Shown here: positions 16,519 to 25,880 of the stretch, one piece after another
Position numbering within the stretch: the stretch's first letter is position 1
Layout: each line of letters begins with the position of its first letter
Assembly: GCA_035653595.1 (NCBI GenBank)
Contig: DASRBO010000015.1
Location: 38,093 to 102,092 of the forward strand
Reading direction: 5' to 3'
Length of the DNA stretch: 64,000 nt
Origin: DASRBO01 sp035653595
GTDB taxonomy: Bacteria > Actinomycetota > Acidimicrobiia > Acidimicrobiales > JAJPHE01
Made by a program: the position numbers and the translations under genes
Notes under the pieces: model-generated
The model's database searches: none
What the model saw: only the letters and a program-made list of their open reading frames with translations
Told to the model about the DNA's origin: nothing

Positions 16519-18240
16519 GTGGCCGGCCGCCTACTCGCCCCCACGCTGCGGGGCTACCGCCCCGGATGGCTGGGTCAGGACGTGGTGGCCGGCCTCACGC
16601 TCGTCGCCATCGCCGCCCCGGAGCAGATGGCGACCGCTCGTCTGGCGAACATGCCCGCCGTCACCGGGCTCTACGCCTTCGTGGCGGGCTCGGTGGCCTA
16701 CGCCCTCTTCGGCCGCAACGGCCGGGTGTCGGTGGGGGCGGACTCCACCATCGCCCCGGTGCTCGGTTCGGGGGTGGCCGCCATCGCCGCGGTGGGGTCC
16801 GTCCGCTACGCCCACCTCATCTCCCTCCTCGCCCTCATGGTCGGCGGCCTGGTCGTGATGGCGGGGCTGATGCGCCTGGGGTGGGTGGCCGAGTTCATCT
16901 CCGCCCCGGTCGTCACCGGTGTCCTGGCCGGCATCGCCGTGGAGATAGTGGCCAAGCAGCTGCCCTCGCTGCTCGGCGTTCCGGCCAGCGGCACCTCCAC
17001 CATCGGCCGGCTGCGGGCGCTGGCCGGCCACCTCGGTCGGGTCAACGGCTGGGCCATGGCCATAGGTATCGGGGTGCTGGCGATCATCGTGGTGGGGGAG
17101 ATGATCGACCGGCGGTTCCCGGCTGCCCTGGTGGCCACGGTGGGGGCGATCCTGGTGGCCAGGGCGGGAGACCTGGTTGCCCACGGTGTGAAGGTGGTGG
17201 GCAGCCTGAGCGGGGGCCTTCCGCCGCTGCGCTGGCCGGGGGGAACCTGGACCGACGCCCAGCACCTCCTGAGCCCGGCTCTGGCCGCCGCCTTTCTGTG
17301 CCTGGCCCAGACCGCCGCCACCGTGCGCACCGCCAGCGCTGGTGCTCCAGCGGCCGGGGAGTTCAACCAGGACCTCGCCGCCGTCGGAGCGGGGAGCCTG
17401 GTGTCGGGCATGGCCGGCTCCTTCGCCGTCAACTCCAGCCCGCCCCGGACCCAGGTGGTCGCCACCGCCGGCGGCCGCACCCAGGTGGCCGGCCTGCTGG
17501 CCGCCGGCCTGGTGCTCAGCCTCGCCGTGCTGGGGCCGGGCCTGTTGCACTACCTACCCCAGGCCGCCCTGGCGGGCATCCTCGTCTTCGTCGCCACCCG
17601 CCTGTTCCACATCGGGGACCTGCGGGCGATCCTGCGCTTCGACCGTATCGAGTTCGGGCTGGCCGTGACCACCCTGCTGGCGGTGGCCCTCATAGGTATC
17701 GAGCAGGGCGTGATCATCGCCATCCTTCTGTCACTGGCCGAACGGGTCAGGCGGGCGGCCCGGCCCATGGACGCCGTTCTGGGGCGCGAGATCGGCACCG
17801 ACCACTGGATACCGACCGACGTGGGCCTGGCCACCGAGCAGGTTCCGGGCGTGCTGGTGTACATGATCTACGCCCCCCTCTGGTACGCCAATGCCGACTA
17901 CGTGCGGTTGCGGGTGAGCCAGCTCGTCGAGGCGGCCAAGGGCGTGAAGGTGTTCGTGCTCGACTCCGACGGAATCTCCGACATCGACTACACCGGGGCC
18001 CGGTCGCTGAGCGAGCTGGCCCACGAGCTCCGGGCCAGGGGGGTGACCATCGCCGTCGCCCGGGCGTCGCACATCGTCCACCACGACCTCAAGCACAGCG
18101 GGCTGCTGGCTGACATCGGCGCCGATCACCTCTATCGGAGCGTGGAGGAGGCCGTCCGGGCCCTCCAGCCCGGCCCCTCTTCCTCAGTCGCCGGCCAGGT
18201 CCCGCCGGCCGAATCGAGCGGCGCCGGCCAGGGCCAGTAG
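16519..18240 (+). CDS. SulP family anion transporter with STAS domain
   Basis: GTG 16519, eight nt after the previous stop, gives 573 residues beginning VAGRLLAPTLRGYRPGWLGQ. About ten to twelve hydrophobic helices follow, with the SulP-typical QDVVAGLTLVAIAAPEQMA and FAVNSSPPRTQVVATAGGRT. A cytoplasmic STAS domain starts near residue 440 and contains LDSDGISDIDYTGARSL. SulP proteins import sulfate, bicarbonate or other anions; the substrate is not evident. The last 57 bases overlap the end of the convergent ABC permease gene. Confidence 0.92.
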   Translation: MAGRLLAPTLRGYRPGWLGQDVVAGLTLVAIAAPEQMATARLANMPAVTGLYAFVAGSVAYALFGRNGRVSVGADSTIAPVLGSGVAAIAAVGSVRYAHLISLLALMVGGLVVMAGLMRLGWVAEFISAPVVTGVLAGIAVEIVAKQLPSLLGVPASGTSTIGRLRALAGHLGRVNGWAMAIGIGVLAIIVVGEMIDRRFPAALVATVGAILVARAGDLVAHGVKVVGSLSGGLPPLRWPGGTWTDAQHLLSPALAAAFLCLAQTAATVRTASAGAPAAGEFNQDLAAVGAGSLVSGMAGSFAVNSSPPRTQVVATAGGRTQVAGLLAAGLVLSLAVLGPGLLHYLPQAALAGILVFVATRLFHIGDLRAILRFDRIEFGLAVTTLLAVALIGIEQGVIIAILLSLAERVRRAARPMDAVLGREIGTDHWIPTDVGLATEQVPGVLVYMIYAPLWYANADYVRLRVSQLVEAAKGVKVFVLDSDGISDIDYTGARSLSELAHELRARGVTIAVARASHIVHHDLKHSGLLADIGADHLYRSVEEAVRALQPGPSSSVAGQVPPAESSGAGQGQ

Positions 18241-19872
18241 AACGCCCACCGCCACCAGGATCACGTTGGAGACCCAGTCCGGGTCGACGGCAGGAGCGGG
18301 CGCCATGTGGTGCAACACCGATGTGTCCATCAACCAGTGGTTGGCGTTGACGATGCCGCCGAGCAGCTCGACGAGCAGGCTCCAGGACACCACGCTGTAG
18401 GCGAGGACCCCGCACCACCGGGGGGCGAAGCCCACGGCGAGGACCCCGGCGCCCAGCACCACGACAGCGGCCGGCACCACGTTGAGACCGGCCAGCACGA
18501 TCCGACCGGGGGCCTCACCGGCGTGCTGGCTGGCCGTCCCGACCCAGGTGGCCACGCCGGCGGCGGCGCCGAGCACCACCAGGGTGGTCGCCGCCACGGC
18601 CAGGCGTCCCCACAGCCACCGCCACCGCGACAGGGGTCGGGTCAGGAGGGCGTCCAGGCGGCCCTCGGCCTCCTCCGCCCGGGTCGCCGACACCTGGGCC
18701 GCGGCGACCAGGGTGACCAGGGTGGCCACGAGCAGGAAGACGATGCCCAGGTAGGCCGACGTGCCCTGGCCGGTGCCGGCCAGCCGGGCGACGGCGGCCT
18801 GCACCCCGGCGGACACCGTCATGGCCTGCCCGGCGGCCTTGGCGATGGTGCCGCACAGGAGACCGGCCAGTGCGGCCCCCACCAGCCAGCCGACCGCCCC
18901 GCCCCGCCCGAGCCGCAGGGCCAGGCCGGTCGGACCACCAAGCAGCCCCACCCGGGGCCGGCGCGACTGGCGATCCCCGACCAGCCCGGTCCCGAGGTCC
19001 CTGCGCCCGGCCAGCCATACGGCCAGCAAACCCAAGGCGACCACCGCCGCCCCGATCGGCACCAGCGCTGCTGGCCGGGGCCCGCTCAGGGGACGCAGCT
19101 CGTCCACCCACCCCAGCGGGGTGGCCCAGCGCAACGGGGCCAGTCCGGTGCCCGAGTCGGCCACCATACGCAGGGCGTAGGCGACCCCCAGGGCCACCCC
19201 GGCGTAGCCGGCGGCGGCCCGGCGGGTGGGGGCGACCTGGGCCGCCACCGCCCCCACCGCCATGAACAGGGCGATGCTGGCGACCAGGCACACCGACAGG
19301 TAGAGCGCCGCTCCCGGCGCAATGTTCACCGTCGACGCCCGTCCGGCGGCCACGCTGAGAACGGCCGTCACTAGCCACAGGATCCCCACCCCGCCGGCCA
19401 GACCGGCCAAGGCCTCCAACGTCGCCCGGCCCCTGGTGGTGCGCCCCGCCACCAACAGCTCCCACCGGCCTTGCTCCTCCTCCCCCCGCAGGAGTCGGGT
19501 GGCGGTGAGCAGGCCCCAGACCGCCCCCACCAGGCTGAGGACCCCGAGGCTGCGCCAGGCGGTGAAGCCGGCGACCGAGTCGATTTGGCGGGCCGGCCCG
19601 ATCAGGGCGTTGATGCCGGCGTTGGCGCCGAAGGTGGACGCCAGCCGATGCCGGGCCTCCGGTGTCTTGTAGCTGGCGGCGAAGCCGAGCGCCGAGCTCA
19701 GCACGTAGCCACCGAACACGGCCCCCCAGAGCGCGGCTGGACGCAGCACCCGGCTGAAGGTGTGGCCGGTGACGACGGCGACCGTCCGGCGTGCGACCGG
19801 CGCCGGCGGAAGGCCGCCGCCGGCCCCCGCCGGTGGGCTGTCGGTGGCGGACGACAGCGGCTCAGCGTCCAT
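18184..19872 (-). CDS. ABC-2 type transporter permease
   Basis: The 562-residue product has about twelve hydrophobic segments arranged as two similar halves, each with long loops (LLRGEEEQGRWELLVAGRTT and TRAEEAEGRLDALLTRPLSRW). The paired E-x-x-G-x-x-E/D-x-L-L motif is typical of large single-gene ABC-2 permeases of actinobacterial exporters. ATG 19872 overlaps the last codons of the ATPase gene upstream by 11 nt, so the two form one exporter operon. Substrate unknown. Confidence 0.87.
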   Translation of the reverse strand: MDAEPLSSATDSPPAGAGGGLPPAPVARRTVAVVTGHTFSRVLRPAALWGAVFGGYVLSSALGFAASYKTPEARHRLASTFGANAGINALIGPARQIDSVAGFTAWRSLGVLSLVGAVWGLLTATRLLRGEEEQGRWELLVAGRTTRGRATLEALAGLAGGVGILWLVTAVLSVAAGRASTVNIAPGAALYLSVCLVASIALFMAVGAVAAQVAPTRRAAAGYAGVALGVAYALRMVADSGTGLAPLRWATPLGWVDELRPLSGPRPAALVPIGAAVVALGLLAVWLAGRRDLGTGLVGDRQSRRPRVGLLGGPTGLALRLGRGGAVGWLVGAALAGLLCGTIAKAAGQAMTVSAGVQAAVARLAGTGQGTSAYLGIVFLLVATLVTLVAAAQVSATRAEEAEGRLDALLTRPLSRWRWLWGRLAVAATTLVVLGAAAGVATWVGTASQHAGEAPGRIVLAGLNVVPAAVVVLGAGVLAVGFAPRWCGVLAYSVVSWSLLVELLGGIVNANHWLMDTSVLHHMAPAPAVDPDWVSNVILVAVGVLLALAGAARFGRRDLAGD

Positions 19873-20785
19873 TGCCGGCCGGCAGCCTCGTCTCGATCGA
19901 GGTCACGTCCCCGTAATGGGCGAGGAAGAGCTCCTCCAGCGACGGCTCGCGGCTGAGCAGCTCGCGTACCCGTCCGGTGGCCAGCACCTTGAGGAGGGGA
20001 TCTACGCTGCCCCGGACCTGGCAGCGCAATACCCGACCGGTCACCTCTACCGCCCGAACCCCGGGCACCCCGTTGACGTCGGGGACCGGACCGTCGAAGG
20101 TCGCCTCGACGGTGACGGCAGCGAGGTGTCGCAGCTCGCCCAGGGTCCCCAGCTCCGCCAGCCGGCCGGCGCGCAGGATGCCGACCCGGTCACAGAGCGC
20201 CTCCACCTCGCTCAGGAGGTGGGAGGACAAGAACACGGTCTGGCCCCGGTCCCGTGCCTCGTGGATGCAGGCGCGGAAGGCCTGTTCCATCAGCGGGTCG
20301 AGGCCGTTGGTCGGCTCGTCCATGACCAGCAGGTCCGGCCGGCTCATCAGCCCCGCTATGAGCAGCACCTTCTGGCGGTTGCCCTTGGAGTAGGCCCTCA
20401 CCTTCTTGTCCGGGTCGAGGTCGAAGCGCTGGATCAGCTCGTCGCGGTAGACGAGGTCGACCCGCCCCTGCACCCGGCCGAGGAGGTGGAGGGTCTCCGC
20501 CCCGGTCAGGGACGGCCACAGGCTGGCTTCCCCGGGCACGTAGGAGAGCCGGCGATGGGCCTCAATGGCCTCCGACCAGCAGTCGAGCCCGAACAGCCGG
20601 GCGTCCCCGGCGCTGGCCCCGACCAGGCCAAGCAGCAGGCGGATGGTCGTGGTCTTTCCGGCTCCGTTGGGGCCGAGGTAGCCGAACACCTCCCCGGCGC
20701 CGACCTCGAGGTCGAGGTCGGCCAGGGCGGTCACCCGGCCGAAGCGCTTGGTCAGCCCGGTGGTGCTCACTACGGGTGCGGCCAC
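19862..20785 (-). CDS. ABC transporter ATP-binding protein
   Basis: GTG 20785 is preceded by AAGGAGG at 5 nt and gives 307 residues; the longer upstream frame overlaps the divergent gene and is rejected. The protein has Walker A GPNGAGKTT, a signature helix region around YSKGNRQKVLLIAGL, and Walker B LLVMDEPTNGLDP, followed by a regulatory carboxy end. It should energise the permease encoded next. The class is that of drug or lipid exporters (CcmA/DrrA-like). Confidence 0.93.
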   Translation of the reverse strand: MAAPVVSTTGLTKRFGRVTALADLDLEVGAGEVFGYLGPNGAGKTTTIRLLLGLVGASAGDARLFGLDCWSEAIEAHRRLSYVPGEASLWPSLTGAETLHLLGRVQGRVDLVYRDELIQRFDLDPDKKVRAYSKGNRQKVLLIAGLMSRPDLLVMDEPTNGLDPLMEQAFRACIHEARDRGQTVFLSSHLLSEVEALCDRVGILRAGRLAELGTLGELRHLAAVTVEATFDGPVPDVNGVPGVRAVEVTGRVLRCQVRGSVDPLLKVLATGRVRELLSREPSLEELFLAHYGDVTSIETRLPAGNGR

Positions 20786-20853
20786 AGTCCCTCCTTGCCA
20801 TGACCAGTGTCGGTGGCGCCCCGGATGCCCGGCCAGGGTCCAAGGTCCCCGGT

Positions 20854-20859
20854 TAGCTT
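20854..20859 (+). promoter_or_regulatory. Leaderless-type -10 box
   Basis: TAGCTT lies 8 nt before ATG 20868 with no Shine-Dalgarno sequence between, matching the leaderless promoter arrangement seen repeatedly in this window. Confidence 0.5.
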
Positions 20860-20867
20860 GACCGCCG

Positions 20868-23033
20868 ATGACCGACGGCACTGGTTTCCGGCGGGTTCCG
20901 GCGATGGCAGTGACGCTGGCACTGGTGGTGGCGGCGAGCCTGCTGGTGACGGCGGTGGCCGGCGTCTCCCGGCCCGCCGGGGCCTCCCCGCCCGGACCGG
21001 AGACCGCCACCAGCGGCGGCGCCTGGGGCACCTACCACGCCGACAGCGCTCGCTCCGGTGTCGACCCCTCCGGTGCGAGCCTCGACCCGCCCCAGTCGGC
21101 CTGGACCTCGCCCGCCCTCGACGGCCAGATCTACGCCGAGCCCCTGGTGTGGGGCCCCTTGGTGATCGTGGCCACCGAGCACGACACGGTCTACGGGCTC
21201 TCCGCCGCCGACGGATCGGTGGTCTGGTCGACCCACGTGGGGACGCCGGTGCCCCAGTCCTCGCTGCCGTGCGGTGACGTCGACCCCGAAGGCATCACCG
21301 CCACCCCGGCCATCGAGGCCTCCAGCGGGCGGCTCTTCGCCCTGGCCGAGGTCCTCGCCAACGGGGCGGTCGCCCATGAGCTGGTGGCCCTCGACGCCGG
21401 CACCGGCAAGGTGCTGTTCACCGAGTCGGCCGACCCGGCGGGCATGACGCCGACGGTGCAGCAGGCCCGGGCGGCCATGGCCGTCAGCGGGGGCCGGGTC
21501 TACATGGCCTACGGGGGCCTCGACGGGGACTGCGGCAGCTACCACGGCTGGGTGGTCGCCGCCCCCACCTCGGGACCCGGGTCGTCGATGTCCTACCAGG
21601 TGCCCACCCACCGCGAGGGAGGCATATGGGCCCCGGCCGGGGTGAGCGTGGACGGCGCCGGGGATGTGTGGGTTGCCACCGGCAACGGCGATTCGACCAC
21701 GACCTACGACGAGGGCAACAGCGTCCTCAAGCTGTCGCCCACCCTGACCCTGCTGGATTCCTTCGCCCCCTCCGACTGGGCACAGCTCAACTCGAACGAC
21801 ACCGACCTCGGGTCCACCGGACCGGAGCTGCTGCAGGACAACCTCGTCTTCCAGGTGGGCAAGGGGGCGACCGGGTACCTGCTCGACGGCGGCCACCTCG
21901 GTGGCATCGGCGGCCAGCTGTACTCCGGAAGCGTCTGTTTCACCATCGGCGGCGACGCCTACCGCCCGCCGGACGTCTTCGTCGGCTGCAACTCGGGCGT
22001 GAAGGACGTCCGGGTGACGACCAGCCCGCCGTCGTTCCGGGTGGCCTGGTCCGGTCCGAGCGGGGCGACCGGGCCCCCGATCTTCGCCGGCGGCCTGGTG
22101 TGGTCGGCCGGCTCGTCCGCCCGCACCCTCTATGGCCTCGACCCCGCATCGGGGGCGGTGGTCGCTTCGCTGCCCACCGGCTCCATGGCGTCGTTCGCCA
22201 CGCCGGCGGTTGGCGATGGCCTGCTGGTGCTGGCCACGGGTACGACGGTGCGAGCCTGGACCGGGCCGCCCACCACGGCGTCGAAGTACTGGCTGAGCGG
22301 GAGCGACGGCTCGGTGTACTCCTTCGGCTCGGCGGGGTACTACGGCTCGGCCCGGGGCCTGGCCCTCAAGAGCCCGATGGCAGGCATGGCGCCCACCCCC
22401 GACGGCGACGGCTACTGGCTGGTCGGGGCCGACGGCGGGGTGTTCACCTTCGGCGACGCCCGCTTCTTCGGGTCGGCCGGCGACATCCGGCTCAACCGGC
22501 CCATCGTCGGCATGGCGCCCACCCCCGACGGCGACGGCTACTGGCTGGTGGCGTCGGACGGCGGGATGTTCACCTTCGGCGACGCCCGCTTCCTCGGGTC
22601 GGCCGGCGCCATCCGGCTCAACCGGCCCATCGTCGGCATGGCGCCCACCCCCGACGGCAACGGCTACTGGCTGGTGGCGTCCGACGGCGGGATCTTCACC
22701 TTCGGCGACGCTCGTTTCCTCGGCTCGACCGGATCGCTACGGCTCAACGCCCCGGTGGTGGGCATGGCGCCCACCCCCGACGGCAACGGCTACTGGCTGG
22801 TGGCGTCGGACGGTGGGGTGTTCACCTTCGGCGACGCGCCGTTCCGGGGCTCGGCCGGTGGGCTGCACCTGGCGCGGCCGGTCGTCGGGATGGGGGCCGA
22901 TGCCGCCACCAGCGGCTACTGGCTGGTCGCCTCCGACGGGGGCGTGTTCAACTACGACGCGCCCTTCGCCGGCTCGGCGGCCGGGTCGGCCTCGGCGCCG
23001 ATCGTCGGGATGGCGTCGCACGGCGCCCCCTAG
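20868..23033 (+). CDS. Secreted PQQ-type beta-propeller protein with GYWLVASDGG repeats
   Basis: The 721-residue product starts with a signal peptide (VTLALVVAASLLVTAVAGV, cleavage near residue 40). Residues about 45-460 resemble a PQQ/quinoprotein-like beta-propeller: VYGLSAADGSVVWSTHVG and VYMAYGGLDGDCGSYHGWVV. From about residue 472 come six units of about 42 residues built on GYWLVASDGGVFTFGDARF, GSAG and VGMAPTPDG, ending with a partial unit. Such repeats are common in exported proteins of Acidimicrobiia, but I know no assigned function. It has no sortase signal or membrane anchor, so it is probably released or attached to the wall. Confidence 0.88.
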   Translation: MTDGTGFRRVPAMAVTLALVVAASLLVTAVAGVSRPAGASPPGPETATSGGAWGTYHADSARSGVDPSGASLDPPQSAWTSPALDGQIYAEPLVWGPLVIVATEHDTVYGLSAADGSVVWSTHVGTPVPQSSLPCGDVDPEGITATPAIEASSGRLFALAEVLANGAVAHELVALDAGTGKVLFTESADPAGMTPTVQQARAAMAVSGGRVYMAYGGLDGDCGSYHGWVVAAPTSGPGSSMSYQVPTHREGGIWAPAGVSVDGAGDVWVATGNGDSTTTYDEGNSVLKLSPTLTLLDSFAPSDWAQLNSNDTDLGSTGPELLQDNLVFQVGKGATGYLLDGGHLGGIGGQLYSGSVCFTIGGDAYRPPDVFVGCNSGVKDVRVTTSPPSFRVAWSGPSGATGPPIFAGGLVWSAGSSARTLYGLDPASGAVVASLPTGSMASFATPAVGDGLLVLATGTTVRAWTGPPTTASKYWLSGSDGSVYSFGSAGYYGSARGLALKSPMAGMAPTPDGDGYWLVGADGGVFTFGDARFFGSAGDIRLNRPIVGMAPTPDGDGYWLVASDGGMFTFGDARFLGSAGAIRLNRPIVGMAPTPDGNGYWLVASDGGIFTFGDARFLGSTGSLRLNAPVVGMAPTPDGNGYWLVASDGGVFTFGDAPFRGSAGGLHLARPVVGMGADAATSGYWLVASDGGVFNYDAPFAGSAAGSASAPIVGMASHGAP
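22282..23020 (+). repeat. Six tandem 126 bp coding repeats
   Basis: Units spaced 126 bp apart encode the motif GYWLVASDGG-(V/I/M)-FTFGDA. Central copies are nearly identical at the DNA level (for example around 22387, 22513, 22639 and 22765), suggesting recent duplication or gene conversion. Outer copies are more diverged. Confidence 0.85.
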
Positions 23034-23067
23034 CGCAGAGGTGGGCCGGCGAGGCAGGCTGGGGGGT

Positions 23068-23910
23068 ATGCCCAATTCCGACCGCTTGACCCTCATGGCC
23101 GTTCACGCCCACCCGGACGACGAGTCCTCCAGCACCGGCGGCGTGCTGGCCCGCTACTCCGACGAGGGTGTCCAGACGGTGGTGGTGACCTGCACCAACG
23201 GCGAGTACGGGGACGGCCCCGATCACGTGAAGCCGGGCGAGGACGGCCACGACCCGGACACGGTGGCCAAGACCAGGCTGGCGGAGCTGGAGACGGCCTG
23301 CACCATCCTGGGGGTGAGCCGGCTGGAGACGCTCGGCTACCACGACTCCGGCATGCCCGACTGGCCCTACAAGGACCACCAGAGCGTGTTCTGCAACGTC
23401 CCCATGGAGGAGTCGGTCGGTCGCCTGGTCAGGCTGTTCACGGAGTACCGGCCCGACGTCGTCGTCACCTACGACGCCATGGGCGGCTACAACCACCCCG
23501 ACCACCTGCAGGCGCACAACATCACGGTCGCGGCGGTGGAGCAGACCGGCATACCGGCCAAGCTCTACTTCATCTCCCGCCGCCGCAGGGACTGGGAGAA
23601 GCTGCGCGAGCAGCTCGCTGCCGCCGGGGTGGAGCTGCCGGCACCGCCTCAGCGCCCTCAGAGCGAGGAGTGGCTCAAGCGGATGGAGGAGATGGAGAAG
23701 CGCATCACCACCACCGTGGACACGTCGAAGTGGGCGGCCCGCAAGCGCGACGCGTTGGTGGCCCACGCCAGCCAGCTCGACCAGTCGTGGTGGACCCGGA
23801 TACCGGCGGAGGCCTTCGGCGAGGTCTTCGCCCACGAGAGCTTCATCCGGGCCGAGGACCGCACCGGGGCGCCGGTGCCGGAGGAGGACCTCTTCGCCGG
23901 CCTGCGCTGA
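23068..23910 (+). CDS. mca: Mycothiol S-conjugate amidase / LmbE-type deacetylase
   Basis: ATG 23068 gives 280 residues, the usual Mca length. AHPDDES near residue 14 and NHPDH near residue 142 form the zinc site of the PIG-L/LmbE deacetylases. TCTNGEYGD, GYHDSGMPDWPYK and FAHESFIR match Mca and its paralogue MshB. Mca cleaves mycothiol S-conjugates to a mercapturic acid during detoxification, while MshB makes mycothiol. Length and carboxy end favour Mca, but MshB-type activity cannot be excluded. Confidence 0.82.
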   Translation: MPNSDRLTLMAVHAHPDDESSSTGGVLARYSDEGVQTVVVTCTNGEYGDGPDHVKPGEDGHDPDTVAKTRLAELETACTILGVSRLETLGYHDSGMPDWPYKDHQSVFCNVPMEESVGRLVRLFTEYRPDVVVTYDAMGGYNHPDHLQAHNITVAAVEQTGIPAKLYFISRRRRDWEKLREQLAAAGVELPAPPQRPQSEEWLKRMEEMEKRITTTVDTSKWAARKRDALVAHASQLDQSWWTRIPAEAFGEVFAHESFIRAEDRTGAPVPEEDLFAGLR

Positions 23911-23919
23911 GGCGGTCCG

Positions 23920-24582
23920 TCAGGGGCCCTGCTGGCGGCGCCGCTCGCTGAGGCGGGCGGCGTAGGCGGCGGCCTCGCTGCGCCGCTCCATTCCCAGCTT
24001 GGCCAGCAGGTGGCTGACGTAGTTCTTGACCGTCTTCTCCGCCAGGTACATGGCCGCCCCGATCTGGCGGTTGGTCATCCCTTCGGCGATGTAGTCGAGG
24101 ATCCTCCGCTCCTGGGGGCTGAGCTCGGACAGGGGGTCCTCCTCCGGCTGCGGCGCCCGGAGGCGGTCGAGGACCCTGGCGGTGACGGCCGGGTCGAGGA
24201 GGCTCTCGCCCCGGGCCACCCGGCGCACGGCGTCGATCAGCTCCGAGCCGCGGATCTGCTTGAGCACGTAGCCCGAAGCGCCGGCCATGATCGAGGAGAA
24301 CAGCGCCTCGTCGTCGGCGTAGCTGGTCAGTATTACGCAGGCCACCTCGGGGTGGGCGGAGCGGATGTCGCGGCAGACCTCGATGCCGTTGATCCTGTCG
24401 TCGCCCAGACGCACGTCGAGGATGGCGACATCGGGTTGGGTGGGCGGTATCCGTGTCAGGGCCTCCTCACCGTTGGCGGCCTCACCGACCACGGTCATGT
24501 CGTCCTCGGTGGCCACCAGGTCGCGAATGCCCCGGCGGACCAGCTCGTGGTCGTCGAGCAGGAACACCTTGATCTGGTCCAT
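23920..24582 (-). CDS. DevR/DosR-type NarL family response regulator
   Basis: The 220-residue product has a receiver domain with the acidic pocket DDH (residues 10-12), phosphoacceptor D56 (AILDVRLGD) and switch residues in ILTSYADDEA and YVLKQ. A LuxR-type helix-turn-helix follows: LSPQERRILDYIAEGMTNRQIGAAMYLAEKTVKNYVSHLLAKLGMERR in pieces. AEKTVKNYVS and LLAKLGMERR are essentially those of mycobacterial DevR (DosR), the hypoxia and redox regulator. It lies 46 nt downstream of a DevS-like kinase gene with a GC hairpin between, and is the last gene of its unit. Confidence 0.9.
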   Translation of the reverse strand: MDQIKVFLLDDHELVRRGIRDLVATEDDMTVVGEAANGEEALTRIPPTQPDVAILDVRLGDDRINGIEVCRDIRSAHPEVACVILTSYADDEALFSSIMAGASGYVLKQIRGSELIDAVRRVARGESLLDPAVTARVLDRLRAPQPEEDPLSELSPQERRILDYIAEGMTNRQIGAAMYLAEKTVKNYVSHLLAKLGMERRSEAAAYAARLSERRRQQGP

Positions 24583-24602
24583 CCACGCTCACCTTCCCTG
24601 TC

Positions 24603-24620
24603 GGGCCCTGGCGAGGGCCC
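24603..24620. repeat. Perfect hairpin between kinase and regulator genes
   Basis: GGGCCCT-GGCG-AGGGCCC (7 bp arms) fills the gap between the leftward kinase and response-regulator genes. It could be a transcript-processing or attenuation hairpin that lowers or uncouples regulator expression. It is followed by TTT only on the plus strand, where no gene ends. Confidence 0.45.
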
Positions 24621-24628
24621 TTTGTAGA

Positions 24629-25318
24629 TCATCCCCGCCCATCGTCACGCAGATCGAAGATGGTGGTGCGGATACGCGTGATCGTCTCGTCCAGGTCCCC
24701 GACCACCGCCTCCAGCCGGCGCGCCGCCTCGTCCCCCAGCGCCAGCCGGGCGGCCGACTGCAGGGAGAGGGCGGAGGCGAACAGCCGCTGGATCACCTCG
24801 TCGTGGAGCTGGCGCGCTATGCGCTCCCTCTCCTCCGCCACCCGCAGCTCGGCGACTCGACGGCTGAGCCGTTCGTTCTCGAAGGCTATTCCCGCCGCCG
24901 TGGCCAGGCTCATCACCACCTGTTCGTCCTCCTCGGAGAACTGCCTGGCCCCGGTCTTGTCCGTGAGGTACAGGGACCCGAAGACGTGCTCGCGCCCCAT
25001 GACGGGGACGCCGAGGAACGAGGTGACCGCCGGGTGCCCCGGGGGGAGCCGAGCGCCGAGGCGGTGCCGGCTCAGGTCGGTCAGTCGCAGCGGCCCGGGC
25101 TCGAGAACCAGGAGCCCCAGCAGGCCGGCGCCGGCTGGGCGGCGCCCGGTGGAGGGCCCACCCTCGGCGTCGATGCCCACGGTGGCGAACTGGGTCAGCG
25201 CCCCCGCCGGGTCCAGCAGCCCCAGGGCGCCGTGGCGGGCATCGACCAGGGCGGCGGCCGACTCCACCAGCCGGTGCAGCCTGGTGGTTGAGTCGAGGCC
25301 GGCTTCGACCGCCACCAC
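24629..25318 (-). CDS. DevS/DosT-like GAF sensor kinase lacking the ATPase domain
   Basis: The 229-residue product (GTG 25318) has one GAF domain (about residues 15-150; FLGVPVMGREHVFGSLYLTD) and a HisKA_3 dimerisation helix with the phosphoacceptor H172 in ERIARQLHDEVIQRLFA. It ends about 55 residues later at TTIFDLRDDGRG, so the HATPase_c domain needed for autophosphorylation is absent. Only 46 nt separate it from the regulator gene, leaving no room for the domain in another frame. The coding-like frame extends upstream (ISDPAQLRRLLEAV) without an ATG, GTG or TTG, so the start is uncertain. It may accept phosphate from another kinase or act as a phosphatase. Confidence 0.8.
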   Translation of the reverse strand: MVAVEAGLDSTTRLHRLVESAAALVDARHGALGLLDPAGALTQFATVGIDAEGGPSTGRRPAGAGLLGLLVLEPGPLRLTDLSRHRLGARLPPGHPAVTSFLGVPVMGREHVFGSLYLTDKTGARQFSEEDEQVVMSLATAAGIAFENERLSRRVAELRVAEERERIARQLHDEVIQRLFASALSLQSAARLALGDEAARRLEAVVGDLDETITRIRTTIFDLRDDGRG

Positions 25319-25424
25319 CGCCTCCAGCAGCCGCCGCAGCTGGGCCGGATCGGAGATGCGTTGGAAGGGCGGATGAACCGCCCGCTGGGCCCGACCGTCG
25401 ATCGTGATGGTTATCGGGTCCCCC

Positions 25425-25880
25425 TCAGCCGGCCGGCTCGAAGCCGCCCCGCTCTAAGTCCGCCGGCAGGTCGTGACGGATGCGCCGGCCGGACACGAAC
25501 TCGATCCGGATGCCGATCAGCCGGTTGCGCTCGCCCCTGGCCCAGGGACGGGGGGCCACCTTCTCGAACCGGGGCCGGTCCTGCTCGCCGATCTCGCCGG
25601 CGGTGCCGATGGCGAGCACGCTCCAGCCCTCGTGGTACTGGCGGTCGGCCCAGTCCACCTCGAAGGCCACGACCGCGTTGCGCAGGGCGGCGGTCAGCTT
25701 GGTGCCCTCCGCCGTCTTGAACAGGATCGTTCCCTCGGCCACGGAGTAGTTGACCGGGAACACCGCAGGCAGGGCGCCGATGGTCACCGCTACCCGGCCC
25801 AGGGCGGCCCCGCCGAGCAGGCGCAGGCACTCGTCCTCGCTCAGCACCTCGAGGCCGTTGTCGATCAGAGGCTCGTTCAT
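25425..25880 (-). CDS. Pyridoxamine 5'-phosphate oxidase-like flavin-binding protein
   Basis: ATG 25880 overlaps the stop of the upstream 60-residue gene (ATGA) and gives 151 residues; the longer open frame upstream is noise. LGRVAVTIGALPAVFPVNY near residue 28 and ILFKTAEGTKLTAAL match the split-barrel flavin-binding fold shared by PNPOx-like and F420-dependent proteins. Such proteins often reduce small molecules or sense redox state. Placement with a DevR/DevS-like pair suggests membership of a hypoxia or redox regulon; this is inference. Confidence 0.85.
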   Translation of the reverse strand: MNEPLIDNGLEVLSEDECLRLLGGAALGRVAVTIGALPAVFPVNYSVAEGTILFKTAEGTKLTAALRNAVVAFEVDWADRQYHEGWSVLAIGTAGEIGEQDRPRFEKVAPRPWARGERNRLIGIRIEFVSGRRIRHDLPADLERGGFEPAG

